DNA of 64,000 bases from Promicromonospora panici (GTDB taxonomy: Bacteria > Actinomycetota > Actinomycetes > Actinomycetales > Cellulomonadaceae): assembly GCF_900608595.1 (NCBI RefSeq), contig NZ_UWYY01000009.1:124001-188000 (forward strand), read 5' to 3'. Both the position numbers and the translations under genes were made by a program. Below, piece by piece: positions 18,155 through 27,834 of the stretch (position 1 is the first letter of the stretch; every line of letters starts with the position of its first letter). Under the pieces are notes generated by a model that was not told the origin of the DNA, did not search any database, and saw only the letters and a program-made list of their open reading frames with translations.

Positions 18155-19636
18155 TCACACGGATGCGAGTGCCGGCTCCGGCTGCCCGACGACGGCGCCC
18201 GCCACCGGCACCTCGCCGGCCACCCGCGGGCCGTCGTCCGCCGAAGCGTCCCGGTCGCCCGCACCGGCGCCGCCCGCACCGTCCCGGTAGTGCCGGCTCA
18301 TCGTCCGGTACTGCCGGCTGGCCAGCGCCGCCGCCGTCAGCACCAGGCCGAGCACCGCCAGCAGCATGAGCACCAGCGCGATCCCCCGGGCAGGCCCGGT
18401 GCCGAACCAGCCGCCGATCAGGGCGGCGCCGGCGCCGTCGGTCATGAACGGCTGGAACACGAACTCGGTGAGCGGGCTGATGAAGAACGCCGTCAGCGGC
18501 GCCGCCACCATCTCGACACTGTGTGCGAACCCGAGCACCCGGCCCTGCCGCTCGTACGGCACGACCTTCTGCAGCACCGTCTGCTCGGACGCCTCCGCGA
18601 ACGGCATGACGAACAGGTACACCGCGAACCCGGCCACCAGCAGCACGACGCTGTGCTGGATCGGCAGCAGGAACGTGGCCGCCCACATGATCAGGTTGAC
18701 CACGAGCAGCGTCCGCAGCGGGTTGCGCCCGACGCCGCGCTTGGCGACGACCAGCCCGCCCAGGATCATGAACACGCTGATCCCGCCCCACGCGAACCCC
18801 CAGGCCTGGACGGACATCAGCGACAGCCCGTACGGGTCGGCCAGCGCCATCAGGCCGCCGCCGAGCAGGTTGTTCAGCAGCGTGAAGCCGATCAGCGCCC
18901 ACATCCCCGGGATCTGGCTCACCAGACGCAGAGTCCCGCGCAGGTCGACCTTCTTGGGCTCACCCGCCGCCGCGGCCTCGGCCAGCGACTCCGGCACCGG
19001 CAGGCGGTGCAGGTGCACGACGGCGGCGGTCAGCACCACCACGGCGACGACCAGCACGCCCAGCATCCCGCTCGACGCGACCAGCAGCCCGCTGATCACC
19101 GACGTCACGAGGTGGGAGATGCCCGACGTCGTACCGACGAGGCCGTTGGCCCGGTCGCGGCGCGACTCGTCGAACAGCGCGGTGACGACGGTGGTCATCG
19201 CGATGCCCCGCACGTTGCCCGCCATGACGCCGGCCATCACGAGCAGCACGAGCGCCCACAGCTGGAAGTTCGCCGGATCGGTCCACACGGCCGCGGGCGT
19301 GGTCACGTACAACCCGAGCGCCGCGAGGTAGAAGGCCAGCGACACGGCCGCCGAGGCCTGCATCACCGTCTTCTTCCGATGGTGGTCGACCAGCGACCCG
19401 AACCACACGCCGGTCGAGACCATCGCGACCAGGAAGATGCCAGAGATCACGCCGGCCGCGAAGACCGATGTCGTCTCCAGGTACACCCAGAACGTGACCG
19501 CGAACCAGACGGTGAAGTTGACCACCGATGCCAGGCTCACGTTCACCAGGAGGTGCGCGAAGGTCCGCACCTCGGGGTCCTGCATGCGCAGCTTCGCCAC
19601 GCCGTTCGACGCCGTCTGCGTCTCGTTCGCGCTCAT
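18155..19636 (-). CDS. MFS transporter (probable exporter)
   Basis: A 493-residue major-facilitator protein with 12 predicted helices. The loop 2-3 motif region reads GSLVDHHRKKTVM; the C-terminal tail is polar and Gly/Ala-rich. It resembles multidrug-type exporters of the MFS_1 group. GGAG lies 6 nt before the ATG. It is divergent from an HxlR regulator with a palindromic operator between, so it is the probable target of that regulator. The inducer is unknown. Confidence 0.85.
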   Translation of the reverse strand: MSANETQTASNGVAKLRMQDPEVRTFAHLLVNVSLASVVNFTVWFAVTFWVYLETTSVFAAGVISGIFLVAMVSTGVWFGSLVDHHRKKTVMQASAAVSLAFYLAALGLYVTTPAAVWTDPANFQLWALVLLVMAGVMAGNVRGIAMTTVVTALFDESRRDRANGLVGTTSGISHLVTSVISGLLVASSGMLGVLVVAVVVLTAAVVHLHRLPVPESLAEAAAAGEPKKVDLRGTLRLVSQIPGMWALIGFTLLNNLLGGGLMALADPYGLSLMSVQAWGFAWGGISVFMILGGLVVAKRGVGRNPLRTLLVVNLIMWAATFLLPIQHSVVLLVAGFAVYLFVMPFAEASEQTVLQKVVPYERQGRVLGFAHSVEMVAAPLTAFFISPLTEFVFQPFMTDGAGAALIGGWFGTGPARGIALVLMLLAVLGLVLTAAALASRQYRTMSRHYRDGAGGAGAGDRDASADDGPRVAGEVPVAGAVVGQPEPALASV

Positions 19637-19680
19637 CTGAAGCTCCTCGAGTCCCGGGTCCTTGTGGACCCTGTGTCAAT

Positions 19681-19701
19681 TCACTACGATCTTCGTAGTG
19701 A
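19681..19701. promoter_or_regulatory. HxlR-type operator between MFS and regulator genes
   Basis: A perfect 9-bp inverted repeat with a 3-nt centre, core ACTACGATCTTCGTAGT, lies in the 176-nt divergent space. A minus-strand TTGACA (19674-19679) lies next to it. HxlR proteins bind short dyads of this size, so the site could repress both genes. Assignment is by position and symmetry. Confidence 0.65.
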
Positions 19702-19812
19702 TCATGCAGAGTTGACGGAGCGGGTCGCGGAGAATCATCGGTCCGGCGGCAACGAGTTTTCCGGGCCGGGAACGTCGGTCAGAAAAGCGGGATCCGAGGA
19801 CGGGAGGGCATC

Positions 19813-20280
19813 ATGAAGCGCGCGAGCGGCAAGTCCACCTGCCCCGTGAACTTCGGGCTGGAGGCGTTCGGCGACCCGTGGTCCCTGCTCGTGGTGCGCG
19901 ACGTCGTCTACTTCGGGAAGCACACGTTCAACGAGTTCCTGGCGTCCGACGAGGCCATCTCACCGAGCGTGCTGTCCGCCCGCCTCGACTCGCTGACGGA
20001 CGCCGGGATCCTGCGCCGGTCCACCGACCCGGCAGACCGGCGCCGCGTGCGCTACGACCTCACCGAGCGGGGCCTCGGACTGATCCCGATCATGGTCGAG
20101 ATCGCCGAGTGGAGCGCCGCGCACGACCCCGACACGGGCGCGCCGGCGGTCTGGATCGCCCTCGTCCGCGACAACAAGCCCGACATGCTCCGCCGCTACA
20201 ACGACACCGTGCGCCGCGGCGGCAGCGTGTTCGTGGGCGAGGACAGCGTCGCAGCGCAGGTCGAGGCCGCGCGCGTTTAG
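19813..20280 (+). CDS. HxlR-family winged-helix regulator
   Basis: A 155-residue protein with the HxlR signature: CPVNFGLEAFGDPWSLLVVRDV at the N-terminus with Cys10, then HTFNEFL, SPSVLSARLDSLTDAGILRR and a DPADRRRVRYDLTERG wing. The single conserved N-terminal Cys is a redox or ligand-sensing residue in several relatives. It is divergent from the MFS gene and convergent with rph (3 nt between stops). Confidence 0.9.
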   Translation: MKRASGKSTCPVNFGLEAFGDPWSLLVVRDVVYFGKHTFNEFLASDEAISPSVLSARLDSLTDAGILRRSTDPADRRRVRYDLTERGLGLIPIMVEIAEWSAAHDPDTGAPAVWIALVRDNKPDMLRRYNDTVRRGGSVFVGEDSVAAQVEAARV

Positions 20281-20283
20281 AGG

Positions 20284-21036
20284 TCAGAGCTCCTTCGCGA
20301 GGGCTTCCTGCTGGAGCTTGGCGAGCTCGGCAGTGCCGCCGACCGCCAGGTCGAGCAGCGAGTCGAGCTCGGCGCGGTCGAACGGCGCGTGCTCGGCGGT
20401 GCCCTGCACCTCGATGAACTTGCCGGAGCCCGTGACCACGACGTTCATGTCGGTCTCGGCGCGCACGTCCTCGACGTAGGGCAGGTCGAGCATCGGGGTC
20501 CCGTCGATGATGCCGACCGAGACGGCGGCGACGGAGTCGGACAGCACCTGCTTGCCGCCCTTGATGTGCCCGTGCCGGCGCCCCCACGCGATGGCGTCGA
20601 CGAGGGCCACGTACGCCCCGGTGATCGCCGCGGTGCGGGTACCGCCGTCGGCCTGGAGCACGTCGCAGTCCAGCACGATCGAGTTCTCGCCGAGCGCGCT
20701 CATGTCGACGACGGCGCGCAGCGACCGGCCGATCAGGCGCGAGATCTCGTGCGTGCGGCCGCCGATCTTGCCCTTCACGGACTCGCGCGGGCTGCGCTCG
20801 TTGGTGGCGCGCGGCAGCATCGCGTACTCGGCCGTGACCCAGCCCTCGCCGGAGCCCTTGCGCCAGCGCGGCACGCCCTCGGTGAACGACGCGACGCACA
20901 GCACGCGCGTGCGGCCGAACTCCACGAGCACGGATCCCTCGGCCTCGTCGAGCCATCCCCGGGTGATCTTCACGGGGCGGAGCTGATCGGTGGCGCGCCC
21001 GTCGGCGCGGGCGACTGTGTCGGTGCTGGAGGTCAT
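20284..21036 (-). CDS. rph: ribonuclease PH
   Basis: A 250-residue phosphorolytic 3'-5' exoribonuclease that trims tRNA 3' ends. It shows the RNase PH features [60 protein letters not shown] and [20 protein letters not shown]. The length is normal. The ATG at 21036 has TACGCT 6 nt upstream (leaderless); the longer frame from 21108 is not supported. In many actinobacteria rdgB follows rph directly; here an MFS/HxlR pair lies between. Confidence 0.95.
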   Translation of the reverse strand: MTSSTDTVARADGRATDQLRPVKITRGWLDEAEGSVLVEFGRTRVLCVASFTEGVPRWRKGSGEGWVTAEYAMLPRATNERSPRESVKGKIGGRTHEISRLIGRSLRAVVDMSALGENSIVLDCDVLQADGGTRTAAITGAYVALVDAIAWGRRHGHIKGGKQVLSDSVAAVSVGIIDGTPMLDLPYVEDVRAETDMNVVVTGSGKFIEVQGTAEHAPFDRAELDSLLDLAVGGTAELAKLQQEALAKEL

Positions 21037-21156
21037 GCGCCAAGCGTAGGTGGTCCTGTCCGGGGCCGTTCTGACCTGCCGGAACGTGTCACGCGTCACG
21101 CGTGGCACGGCTCACGAGCAACGGTGACCACACCATGTCATCGCTAGGCTTCACCC

Positions 21157-21960
21157 GTGAACGACGCGCCCATCGGGATCTTCGACTCCGGCCTCGGCGG
21201 CCTCACGGTCGCGCGCGCCATCCTGGACCAGCTCCCCAACGAGCAGGTCCGGTACCTCGGCGACACCGTGAACAGCCCCTACGGTCCCAAGCCCATCGCC
21301 GCCGTCCGCGCCATGGCGCTGGACGCCATGGACCGGCTCGTGGCCGACGGCGTGAAGATGCTGGTCATCGCGTGCAACACAGCGTCGTCCGCGATGATGC
21401 GCGACGCCCGCGAGCGGTACGAGCTGCGGCACGGCATCCCCGTGGTCGAGGTCATCCTGCCCGCGGCCCGGGCCGCGGTGACCGCCACGCGGTCCGGCCG
21501 GATCGGCGTCATCGGCACGCGCACCACCGTGCAGTCGCGCGCATACGACGACGCGTTCCACGTCACCCCGGGCCTGACGATCACGAGCCAGGCGTGCCCG
21601 GAGTTCGTGCGCTTCGTCGAAGAGGGCAAGACATCGGGCCCCGAGGTGCAGAAGTTCGCGCACGAGTACCTCGACCCGGTGAAGGCCGCCGGCGTCGACA
21701 CGCTGGTGCTGGGCTGCACGCACTACCCGCTGCTCGCCGGAGCCATCTCGTACGTCATGGGCGAGGAGGTGACGCTGGTGTCCAGCGCCGACGAGACCGC
21801 GAAGGACGTGTACCGCACCCTCGTGGAGCACGGCCTGGAGCGCACGCCCGACGTCGGCGCACCGGTGCACCGCTTCCTGACCACCGGCGACCCGGCGCCG
21901 TTCGGGCAGCTCGCCAGCCGGTTCCTGGGCCCCGAGGTCTCCCTCGTGGAGGCCGTCTGA
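21157..21960 (+). CDS. murI: glutamate racemase
   Basis: A 267-residue enzyme supplying D-glutamate for peptidoglycan. It begins [17 protein letters not shown]. The catalytic cysteines are Cys73 (IACNTAS) and Cys187 (LGCTHYPLL). The GTG start has TAGGCT 6 nt upstream (leaderless). The stop overlaps the ATG of the metallo-hydrolase gene (TGATG), giving a coupled pair. Confidence 0.95.
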   Translation: MNDAPIGIFDSGLGGLTVARAILDQLPNEQVRYLGDTVNSPYGPKPIAAVRAMALDAMDRLVADGVKMLVIACNTASSAMMRDARERYELRHGIPVVEVILPAARAAVTATRSGRIGVIGTRTTVQSRAYDDAFHVTPGLTITSQACPEFVRFVEEGKTSGPEVQKFAHEYLDPVKAAGVDTLVLGCTHYPLLAGAISYVMGEEVTLVSSADETAKDVYRTLVEHGLERTPDVGAPVHRFLTTGDPAPFGQLASRFLGPEVSLVEAV

Positions 21961-22787
21961 TGCGCCTGGTCCCCTTCGGGGTGTCCGGGTCGTTCCCGGG
22001 CCCGGCCACACCTGCGTCCTCGTACCTGGTGCACGTCTCGGCCGCCGAGTCGGCCGCCGCGGGCCACGAGGCGCGGGACTGGAACGTCGTGCTCGACCTC
22101 GGCAACGGCGCGTTCGGCGCCCTGCAGCGGCACATGGACCCGATGGCGCTCGACGCCGTGTCCATCTCGCACCTGCACCCCGACCACTGCGCGGACCTCG
22201 CGGGCCTGTACGTCTACCTGCGCTACCACCCCGAGCGCGGTTCGCTGCGAGACGGCGGCCGAGGCGCCCCGCTGCCCGTCTACGGCCCGTCGACCGCCGA
22301 GCGGCACGTCGCGCTGTCCTACGGGCTGAGCGACGGCGAGTCGATGGAGAACGACTTCGACTTCCGGTCCTGGGCCGAGCACGAACTCGTCGAGGTCGGT
22401 CCGCTGACGATCGAGCCGCACCGGGTGTTCCACCCGGTCGAGACGTACGGGGTCCGGATCACCGGCCCGTCGTCGTCGGGCGGCACGACGACGCTCGCCT
22501 ACACGGGCGACACCGACGCCTGCACCTCCGTCGTCGAGCTCGCGCGCGACGTCGACCTGCTACTCAGCGAGGCCGCGTTCCTCGAGGGACGCGACGACGT
22601 GGTCGAGCGCGGCATCCACCTGACCGGCCACCGTGCGGGTCAGGTGGCGACCGACGCCGGTGCCCGCCGTCTGCTGCTCACGCACCTGCCGGTCTGGAAC
22701 GACCCGGCCGACACCCTGGCCGAGGCGCGCGGCTCGTACGCCGGGCCGGTCGAGGTCGCGGAACAGGGCAAGACCTACGAGCTCTGA
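21960..22787 (+). CDS. MBL-fold metallo-hydrolase (Rv1339-like)
   Basis: A 275-residue protein with the metal site HLHPDH (SISHLHPDHCADL, about residue 65), a later YTGDTD, and a C-terminal LLLTHLP histidine. It sits directly behind murI, as the mycobacterial Rv1339 does; that protein has been reported as an atypical cAMP phosphodiesterase. The same activity here is an inference from position and family. The ATG overlaps the murI stop by one base. Confidence 0.85.
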   Translation: MRLVPFGVSGSFPGPATPASSYLVHVSAAESAAAGHEARDWNVVLDLGNGAFGALQRHMDPMALDAVSISHLHPDHCADLAGLYVYLRYHPERGSLRDGGRGAPLPVYGPSTAERHVALSYGLSDGESMENDFDFRSWAEHELVEVGPLTIEPHRVFHPVETYGVRITGPSSSGGTTTLAYTGDTDACTSVVELARDVDLLLSEAAFLEGRDDVVERGIHLTGHRAGQVATDAGARRLLLTHLPVWNDPADTLAEARGSYAGPVEVAEQGKTYEL

Positions 22788-22790
22788 GCG

Positions 22791-23549
22791 TCAGACCGCG
22801 CCCGGGGGACGGCGTCCGCGGAGCTCCGCGAGCATCACGTCCATCAGCGTCTCCTGGGCGTAGCCCGCCGCGACGAACACGCCGGACCAGAAGCGCCGGG
22901 CCGCGCGGCCGTCGGTCGCCACGGGGATCTCGCGACCGGCCTGCCGGTCCCACATGATCTCGTCGGTGAGCTGCATGACCTGGTCGTCTGACTTCAGGCC
23001 GAGCCGCTCCGCGATCACGAGCCGCACGTCGGTGAGCGCCCCCGCGAACTGCTCGGCGTCCTCGCGCGGGACCCGCACCGGCGGCGGCGCCCCGTGCCGG
23101 CCCAGCGGCGACGGCGCGTCGTCCCCCGTGGGCAGGTCGAGCAGCGCGGCGAACGCCTCGAGCCGGTCCACCTTGCCCTGGGCGACGTCGTTCTGGGTCA
23201 GCCGGCGGAACTCGGCGGCCATCTCCGAGTCGTTCTTGCTCGCGTCCGGCAGGAGCCGCCGCGCCGCGGGGTCCGTCGGGATGCGTCCCACACCGGTCAC
23301 TCCCGTCAGCCGGGCGAGGTCGGCGTCCGTCAGCTCGTCCGGGGCCAGCAGGCCGTTGGCCCACGCCTGCCCCTTGCCCGGCCCGGGATGCGTCGAGGGG
23401 CCTGGATCGTCGCCGTCGTCGAACAGGTCGAGGCCCGCCTCCTCGCGGAGCATGTCCGCGACGTCGCGTGCCACCCGGGCCAGGACGATCCGCTCCACGG
23501 GCTCGAACCTGGCCTCGTAACCCCGCCGCATGGCGCGGAACGGCGTCAT
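22791..23549 (-). CDS. DUF2017 family protein
   Basis: A 252-residue soluble protein with the actinobacterial DUF2017 layout: an N-terminal [27 protein letters not shown], an acidic low-complexity middle, [23 protein letters not shown], and a C-terminal [16 protein letters not shown]. Function is unknown. Its ATG overlaps the clpS stop (ATGA). This clpS-DUF2017 pairing is conserved in actinobacteria and suggests a role linked to ClpS-dependent proteolysis. Confidence 0.87.
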   Translation of the reverse strand: MTPFRAMRRGYEARFEPVERIVLARVARDVADMLREEAGLDLFDDGDDPGPSTHPGPGKGQAWANGLLAPDELTDADLARLTGVTGVGRIPTDPAARRLLPDASKNDSEMAAEFRRLTQNDVAQGKVDRLEAFAALLDLPTGDDAPSPLGRHGAPPPVRVPREDAEQFAGALTDVRLVIAERLGLKSDDQVMQLTDEIMWDRQAGREIPVATDGRAARRFWSGVFVAAGYAQETLMDVMLAELRGRRPPGAV

Positions 23550-23887
23550 GCGGCTCCCCGCGCGCCCGACTCCTGCAGCGTCGCCCACAAACCGAACCCG
23601 TGCATCGCCTGCACGTCCACCTCCATGCGTTCGCGCCCACCACTGGACACCACCGCGCGACCGTTCTTGTGCACCTGAGTCATGAGCCGTTCTGCCTTGA
23701 CGCGCGGGTACCCGAAGTAGCTCTCGAAGACGTACGTCACGTACGACATCAGGTTCACCGGGTCGTTCCACACGATCGTCACCCACGGGTCGGCGACCCC
23801 CGAGGCGAGGTCCGCATCGGTGTCCTCCTCGACGGCCGTCCCGGCTGACCCCATGGGTATGAGCAGCGGCGGTGGGGAAGAAGTCAC
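23546..23887 (-). CDS. clpS: ATP-dependent Clp protease adaptor
   Basis: A 113-residue N-end-rule adaptor that hands substrates to ClpC/ClpA. It has a flexible N-terminus, then [20 protein letters not shown] (the N-degron pocket Asn-Asp-x-x-N/T-M region), [24 protein letters not shown], and a C-terminal [10 protein letters not shown]. The GTG start has TAGAGT 6 nt upstream (leaderless). It overlaps DUF2017 by 4 nt. Confidence 0.93.
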   Translation of the reverse strand: MTSSPPPLLIPMGSAGTAVEEDTDADLASGVADPWVTIVWNDPVNLMSYVTYVFESYFGYPRVKAERLMTQVHKNGRAVVSSGGRERMEVDVQAMHGFGLWATLQESGARGAA

Positions 23888-24036
23888 GGTCTCACTCTAG
23901 GCGGTTTCGTCCCTCGACTGGACACCCCTGTCCAAGATTTTCGCGAAGTTGTCGCCGGGCTGTGACCTGCAACCCTTCGTCGGTCACAGGTGGCTCACAG
24001 GTCGGTCCCGATGCAGGTCCGAACGTCGGTCCAGGC

Positions 24037-25485
24037 TCAGTCGAGCAGGCTCTCCAGCCGGAGGTCCACGGTCGGGATCGCCGGGTCACCGTCGGACAGG
24101 CGGCGTGCTCCGCGCGGCAGCTCCGCGCGCACCATGCCGTGGTTGATGGCGGCGTTCGCCACCCCGTACGGACCCACCCAGCGCGAGTCGACGGCGCCGT
24201 CGACGACCATCGGCGCGAGCAGCGGCCGCAGGTCGTCGCTCTGCGGCGTCCACTCGGCCACCGCGTCGTCCGGCCCGGTCACCATGATCTCCTCGACGGC
24301 GTGGCCATCCCGGCCGTAGCGCCGCGCGGCGGCCTTGCGCCCGCCCCGGGAGGCCTTGTTCGCCGAGGCCTTGGCCACCGGCTGCAGCACGCCCGACGCG
24401 TCGGCGCGCGCCACCAGCTTGTAGACCATGCCGCACGTCGGCGCGCCGGACCCGGTGACCACCGACGTGCCGACGCCGTACACGTCGACCGGCGCCGCGG
24501 CCAGGGCGGCTATCGCGTACTCGTCGAGGTCGGAGGTGACCACGATCTTCGTGTCGCGCGCACCGAGCTCGTCGAGCTGTTTGCGCACCTCCTGCGCCAG
24601 ACCGCCGAGGTCACCGGAGTCGAGGCGCACGGCGCCCAGCCCGGTCCCCGCCACGTCGACGGCGGTCGCCACGCCCTGCTTCACGTCGTACGTGTCGACG
24701 AGCAGGGTGGTGCCCGGGCCCAGCGAGGCGACCTGCGAGGCGAACGCGTCCCGCTCCGAGTCGTGCAGCAGCGTGAACGCGTGTGCGGCGGTGCCGATCG
24801 TGTCCAGGCCGTACCGCATACCGGCCTCGAGGTTCGACGTGCCGGCGAAGCCGCCGATCACCGCCGCCCGGGCCGCCGCGACCGAGGCCTGCTCGTTCGC
24901 CCGGCGCGAGCCCATCTCCAGCACGGGACGCCCGCCGGCCGCGCTCGTCATGCGCGACGCCGCCGACGCCACCGCCGAGTCGAAGTTCAGGATCGACAGG
25001 ACCAGGGTCTCCAGCAGCACGGACTCGGCGAAGGTGCCCTCCACCTGCAGCACCGGAGAGCCGGGGAAGAACACCTCACCCTCGGCGTACCCCTGGATGG
25101 TCCCGGTGAACCGGTAGTTCGCCAGGTAGTCGAGGGTCCTGCGGTCCACCACTCGGTTCTCCTCGAGGTACGCCAGCTCGGTGTCCTCGAAGACGAAGTG
25201 TGGCAGCGCTTCCAGAACGCGGCCGGTCCCTGCCAGCACGCCGTATCGGCGCCCGGCCGGGAGCCGTCGCGTGAACACCTCGAACACGCAGTGCCGATGG
25301 GCCGTACCGTCCGCGAGCGCCGCCTGGAGCATGGTCAGCTCATAGCGGTCGGTCAGCAGCGCGACCGACGGGCGCACCGCCGGCAGGGGTGCTGCGGGAA
25401 GCGGCCGGGGTTCATTGACACCGTTGTCGAACACAGGCCACGAGTCTGTGAGCGGGGCGCCGATGCCCCGAAGCTCGTCGGTCAT
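24037..25485 (-). CDS. pncB: nicotinate phosphoribosyltransferase
   Basis: A 482-residue NAD-salvage enzyme. The N-terminal LLTDRYELTMLQAAL, FEVFTRRLPAGRRYGVLAGTGR, MGSRRANEQASVAAARAA, TLLVDTYD, VRLDSGDLGGLAQEVRKQLDELG and VTSDLDEY are all typical of PncB. The ATG at 25485 has TACCGT 6 nt upstream (leaderless). The 149-nt space to clpS holds nothing recognised. Confidence 0.93.
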   Translation of the reverse strand: MTDELRGIGAPLTDSWPVFDNGVNEPRPLPAAPLPAVRPSVALLTDRYELTMLQAALADGTAHRHCVFEVFTRRLPAGRRYGVLAGTGRVLEALPHFVFEDTELAYLEENRVVDRRTLDYLANYRFTGTIQGYAEGEVFFPGSPVLQVEGTFAESVLLETLVLSILNFDSAVASAASRMTSAAGGRPVLEMGSRRANEQASVAAARAAVIGGFAGTSNLEAGMRYGLDTIGTAAHAFTLLHDSERDAFASQVASLGPGTTLLVDTYDVKQGVATAVDVAGTGLGAVRLDSGDLGGLAQEVRKQLDELGARDTKIVVTSDLDEYAIAALAAAPVDVYGVGTSVVTGSGAPTCGMVYKLVARADASGVLQPVAKASANKASRGGRKAAARRYGRDGHAVEEIMVTGPDDAVAEWTPQSDDLRPLLAPMVVDGAVDSRWVGPYGVANAAINHGMVRAELPRGARRLSDGDPAIPTVDLRLESLLD

Positions 25486-25571
25486 GCACTCACGGTAGGC
25501 CAGAGAGCCGCCCCGGGCGGCGCGAACAGGGCCGGGACGGCCTCTTGTCTCAACATGCGGATCCTCATGCT

Positions 25572-27377
25572 CTACTTCTGCCCGACGAACCAGCGCCGGA
25601 CCTGGGCGACACGCGCCGTCAGCTGGTCGGCGGTCGCGAGCGGTACCTCGGGCCCACCGCACTTGCGGCGCAGCTCGGTGTGGATGATCCCGTGCGGCTG
25701 CCCGCTGCGTTTGGCCCACGCCGACACGAGCTTGGACAGCTCCTTGCGCAGCTCGGCCGCGCGGCGGTGCTCCTGCTCGGACCGCTCGTTCTCCACCTCG
25801 CGGGCGGTCGGCGCGCCGCCGCGCGCCTTGAGGTGGTCTGCCTGGCGCTGCCGCAGCAGCGTGGCCACCTGGTCGGGCTCCAGGAGCCCGGGCAGGCCGA
25901 GGAAGTCGAGCTCCTCCGCGGAGCCGAGGTCCGCGCTCGTGCCGAACTCGCCGCCGTCGAACAGGACCCGGTCGAACGACGCCTGGGCCTCCAGCGCCTG
26001 GAACGAGCCCTGCAGCTCGCTCGACGCCTTCTCCTCCCGGTTGGCCTCCGCGATGAGCGCGGCCTCCGGGTCGTACTCGATGCCCTGCTCCTCGGCCGTG
26101 CGCGGCCGGTCGAGCGCATGGTCGCGTTCCTGCTCCATGGAGTTGGCCAGGTTCAGCAGCGGCGCGACGCTCGGCAGGAAGATCGACGCCGTCTCGCCGC
26201 GCTTACGGGCACGCACGAACCGGCCGATCGCCTGCGCGAAGTACAGCGGCGTCGAGGCACTCGTGGCATACACGCCGACGGCGAGGCGTGGCACGTCCAC
26301 GCCCTCCGACACCATGCGCACGGCGACCATCCAGCGGTCCTCGCTCTGCGCGAACTCCTCGATGCGCCCGGACGCGCCCTCGTCGTCGGACAGGACGACG
26401 GTGGGGCGCTTGCCCGTGATCTCCTGCAGGTGCGCGGCGTAGGCGCGCGCGTTGTCCTGGTCGGTGGCGATGACCAGGCCGCCGGCGTCGGGCACGGTGC
26501 GGCGCACCTCGGTGAGACGTTTGTCGGCCGCCGAGAGCACCGACGGGATCCACTGGCCCTCCGGGTCCAGGGCGGTGCGCCACGCCTGCCCGGTCATGTC
26601 CTTGGTCATGGCCTCGCCGAGCCGGGCGCTGACCTCGTCGCCCATCTTGGTGCGCCAGCGCATGTCGCCCGCGTAGGACATGAACAGGACCGGCCGGACG
26701 ACGTGGTCGCGCAGGGCCTCGCCGTAGCCGTAGGTGTAGTCGGCCTTGGAGCGGCGGATGCCCTCGGCGTCGGCCTCGTACTCGACGAACGGGATGGCGG
26801 ACGTGTCGCTGCGGAACGGGGTGCCGGTGAGCGCAAGCCGGCGCTCGGCCACCTCGAAGGCCTCACGAACGGCGTCGCCCCAGCTCAGGGCGTCACCGCC
26901 GTGGTGTACCTCGTCCAGGATCACGAGGGTGCGCGCGGCCTCCGTCCGGGCGCGGTGCAGCGCCGGCTTGGCCGCCACCTGCGCGTAGGTCAGGGCGACG
27001 CCGTCGTAGTGCGAGCCGTGCCGGCCCTGCGAGTTCTTGAAGTGCGGGTCGATACGGATGCCGACACGGGCGGCGGCGTCGGCCCACTGGGTCTTCAGAT
27101 GCTCGGTGGGCGCCACGACCGTGACGCGCCGGACGATGCCCTGTTCGAGGAGCTCGGTGGCGATGCGGAGCGCGAACGTCGTCTTGCCCGCGCCAGGGGT
27201 GGCGACGGCCAGGAAGTCCCGCGGGTTCCTCTCGCGGTACTGCTCCAGGGCCTCCGCCTGCCAGGCGCGCAGACTCGACGCCGTGCCCCAGGGGGCACGA
27301 CGTGGAAAGGCAGGGCTAAGCGACGATGCGGCCGCAGACGACGGTGTGTGGGGCAGCTGCTGCGGCTGGCTCGTCAC
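25572..27377 (-). CDS. DEAD/DEAH-box (SF2) helicase
   Basis: A 601-residue protein with an N-terminal RAWQAEALEQYRERNPRDFLAVATPGAGKTT (Walker A at 59-66), motif II DEVHH (155-159), motif III LTGTPFR, and motif VI QAIGRFVRARKRG, the XPB/RadD-like branch of SF2. A charged C-terminal region of about 200 residues follows. The GTG start overlaps the DUF3039 stop (GTGA). The nucleic-acid target is unknown; a role in repair or RNA metabolism is only a guess. Confidence 0.87.
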   Translation of the reverse strand: MTSQPQQLPHTPSSAAASSLSPAFPRRAPWGTASSLRAWQAEALEQYRERNPRDFLAVATPGAGKTTFALRIATELLEQGIVRRVTVVAPTEHLKTQWADAAARVGIRIDPHFKNSQGRHGSHYDGVALTYAQVAAKPALHRARTEAARTLVILDEVHHGGDALSWGDAVREAFEVAERRLALTGTPFRSDTSAIPFVEYEADAEGIRRSKADYTYGYGEALRDHVVRPVLFMSYAGDMRWRTKMGDEVSARLGEAMTKDMTGQAWRTALDPEGQWIPSVLSAADKRLTEVRRTVPDAGGLVIATDQDNARAYAAHLQEITGKRPTVVLSDDEGASGRIEEFAQSEDRWMVAVRMVSEGVDVPRLAVGVYATSASTPLYFAQAIGRFVRARKRGETASIFLPSVAPLLNLANSMEQERDHALDRPRTAEEQGIEYDPEAALIAEANREEKASSELQGSFQALEAQASFDRVLFDGGEFGTSADLGSAEELDFLGLPGLLEPDQVATLLRQRQADHLKARGGAPTAREVENERSEQEHRRAAELRKELSKLVSAWAKRSGQPHGIIHTELRRKCGGPEVPLATADQLTARVAQVRRWFVGQK

Positions 27378-27676
27378 TTGGAGGAGTCGCCCTCGCCGCC
27401 GTCCTGCGGGTCACGGAGACCGTCGTAGATCTCTTTGCACTTGGGACACACCGGGAACTTGCCCGGGTCCCGGCCGGGGACCCAGACCTTGCCGCAGAGC
27501 GCGATCACGGGCTTGCCGCTCATGGCGGACTGCATGATCTTCTCCTTGCGCACATAGTGCGCGAAGCGCTCATGGTCCCCGGGCTGGGTCTCCTCCCGGG
27601 TCTCCTCGCGCTCGAGGACGCTCGTACCGCCCTGCGTGCGCGGGTCGTCCTGCGGGTTGGAGAGTGGTTCGGTCAT
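27374..27676 (-). CDS. DUF3039 protein, putative zinc-binding
   Basis: A 100-residue protein with the DUF3039 core HERFAHYVRKEKIMQSAMSG, then KPVIALCGKVWVPGRDP and FPVCPKCKEIYDGL. Three Cys plus a His could form a zinc site. Function is unknown. The ATG at 27676 has TAGACT 7 nt upstream (leaderless), so the frame from 27721 is not used. It is co-transcribed and coupled with the helicase. Confidence 0.9.
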   Translation of the reverse strand: MTEPLSNPQDDPRTQGGTSVLEREETREETQPGDHERFAHYVRKEKIMQSAMSGKPVIALCGKVWVPGRDPGKFPVCPKCKEIYDGLRDPQDGGEGDSSK

Positions 27677-27834
27677 GCCGAGAAGTCTACGCGGGACCAC
27701 CGACACCCTCTCCAGCGGCACGCGCTCCGGAGCAGGTCCGGGCCTGTTCGCGGGACGTCCCAGGGGTGCGGCGGGACGATCCGGCCGCGGAAAGCCTTGC
27801 GTCGGTGTCGGTGACCACGGCTATAACTGTCTGC

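Noticed and set aside
23872..26442. Long + strand open frame of 856 codons
   Set aside because: Antisense to pncB and the helicase; low-complexity Arg/Ala/Gly/His composition and no recognisable motif.
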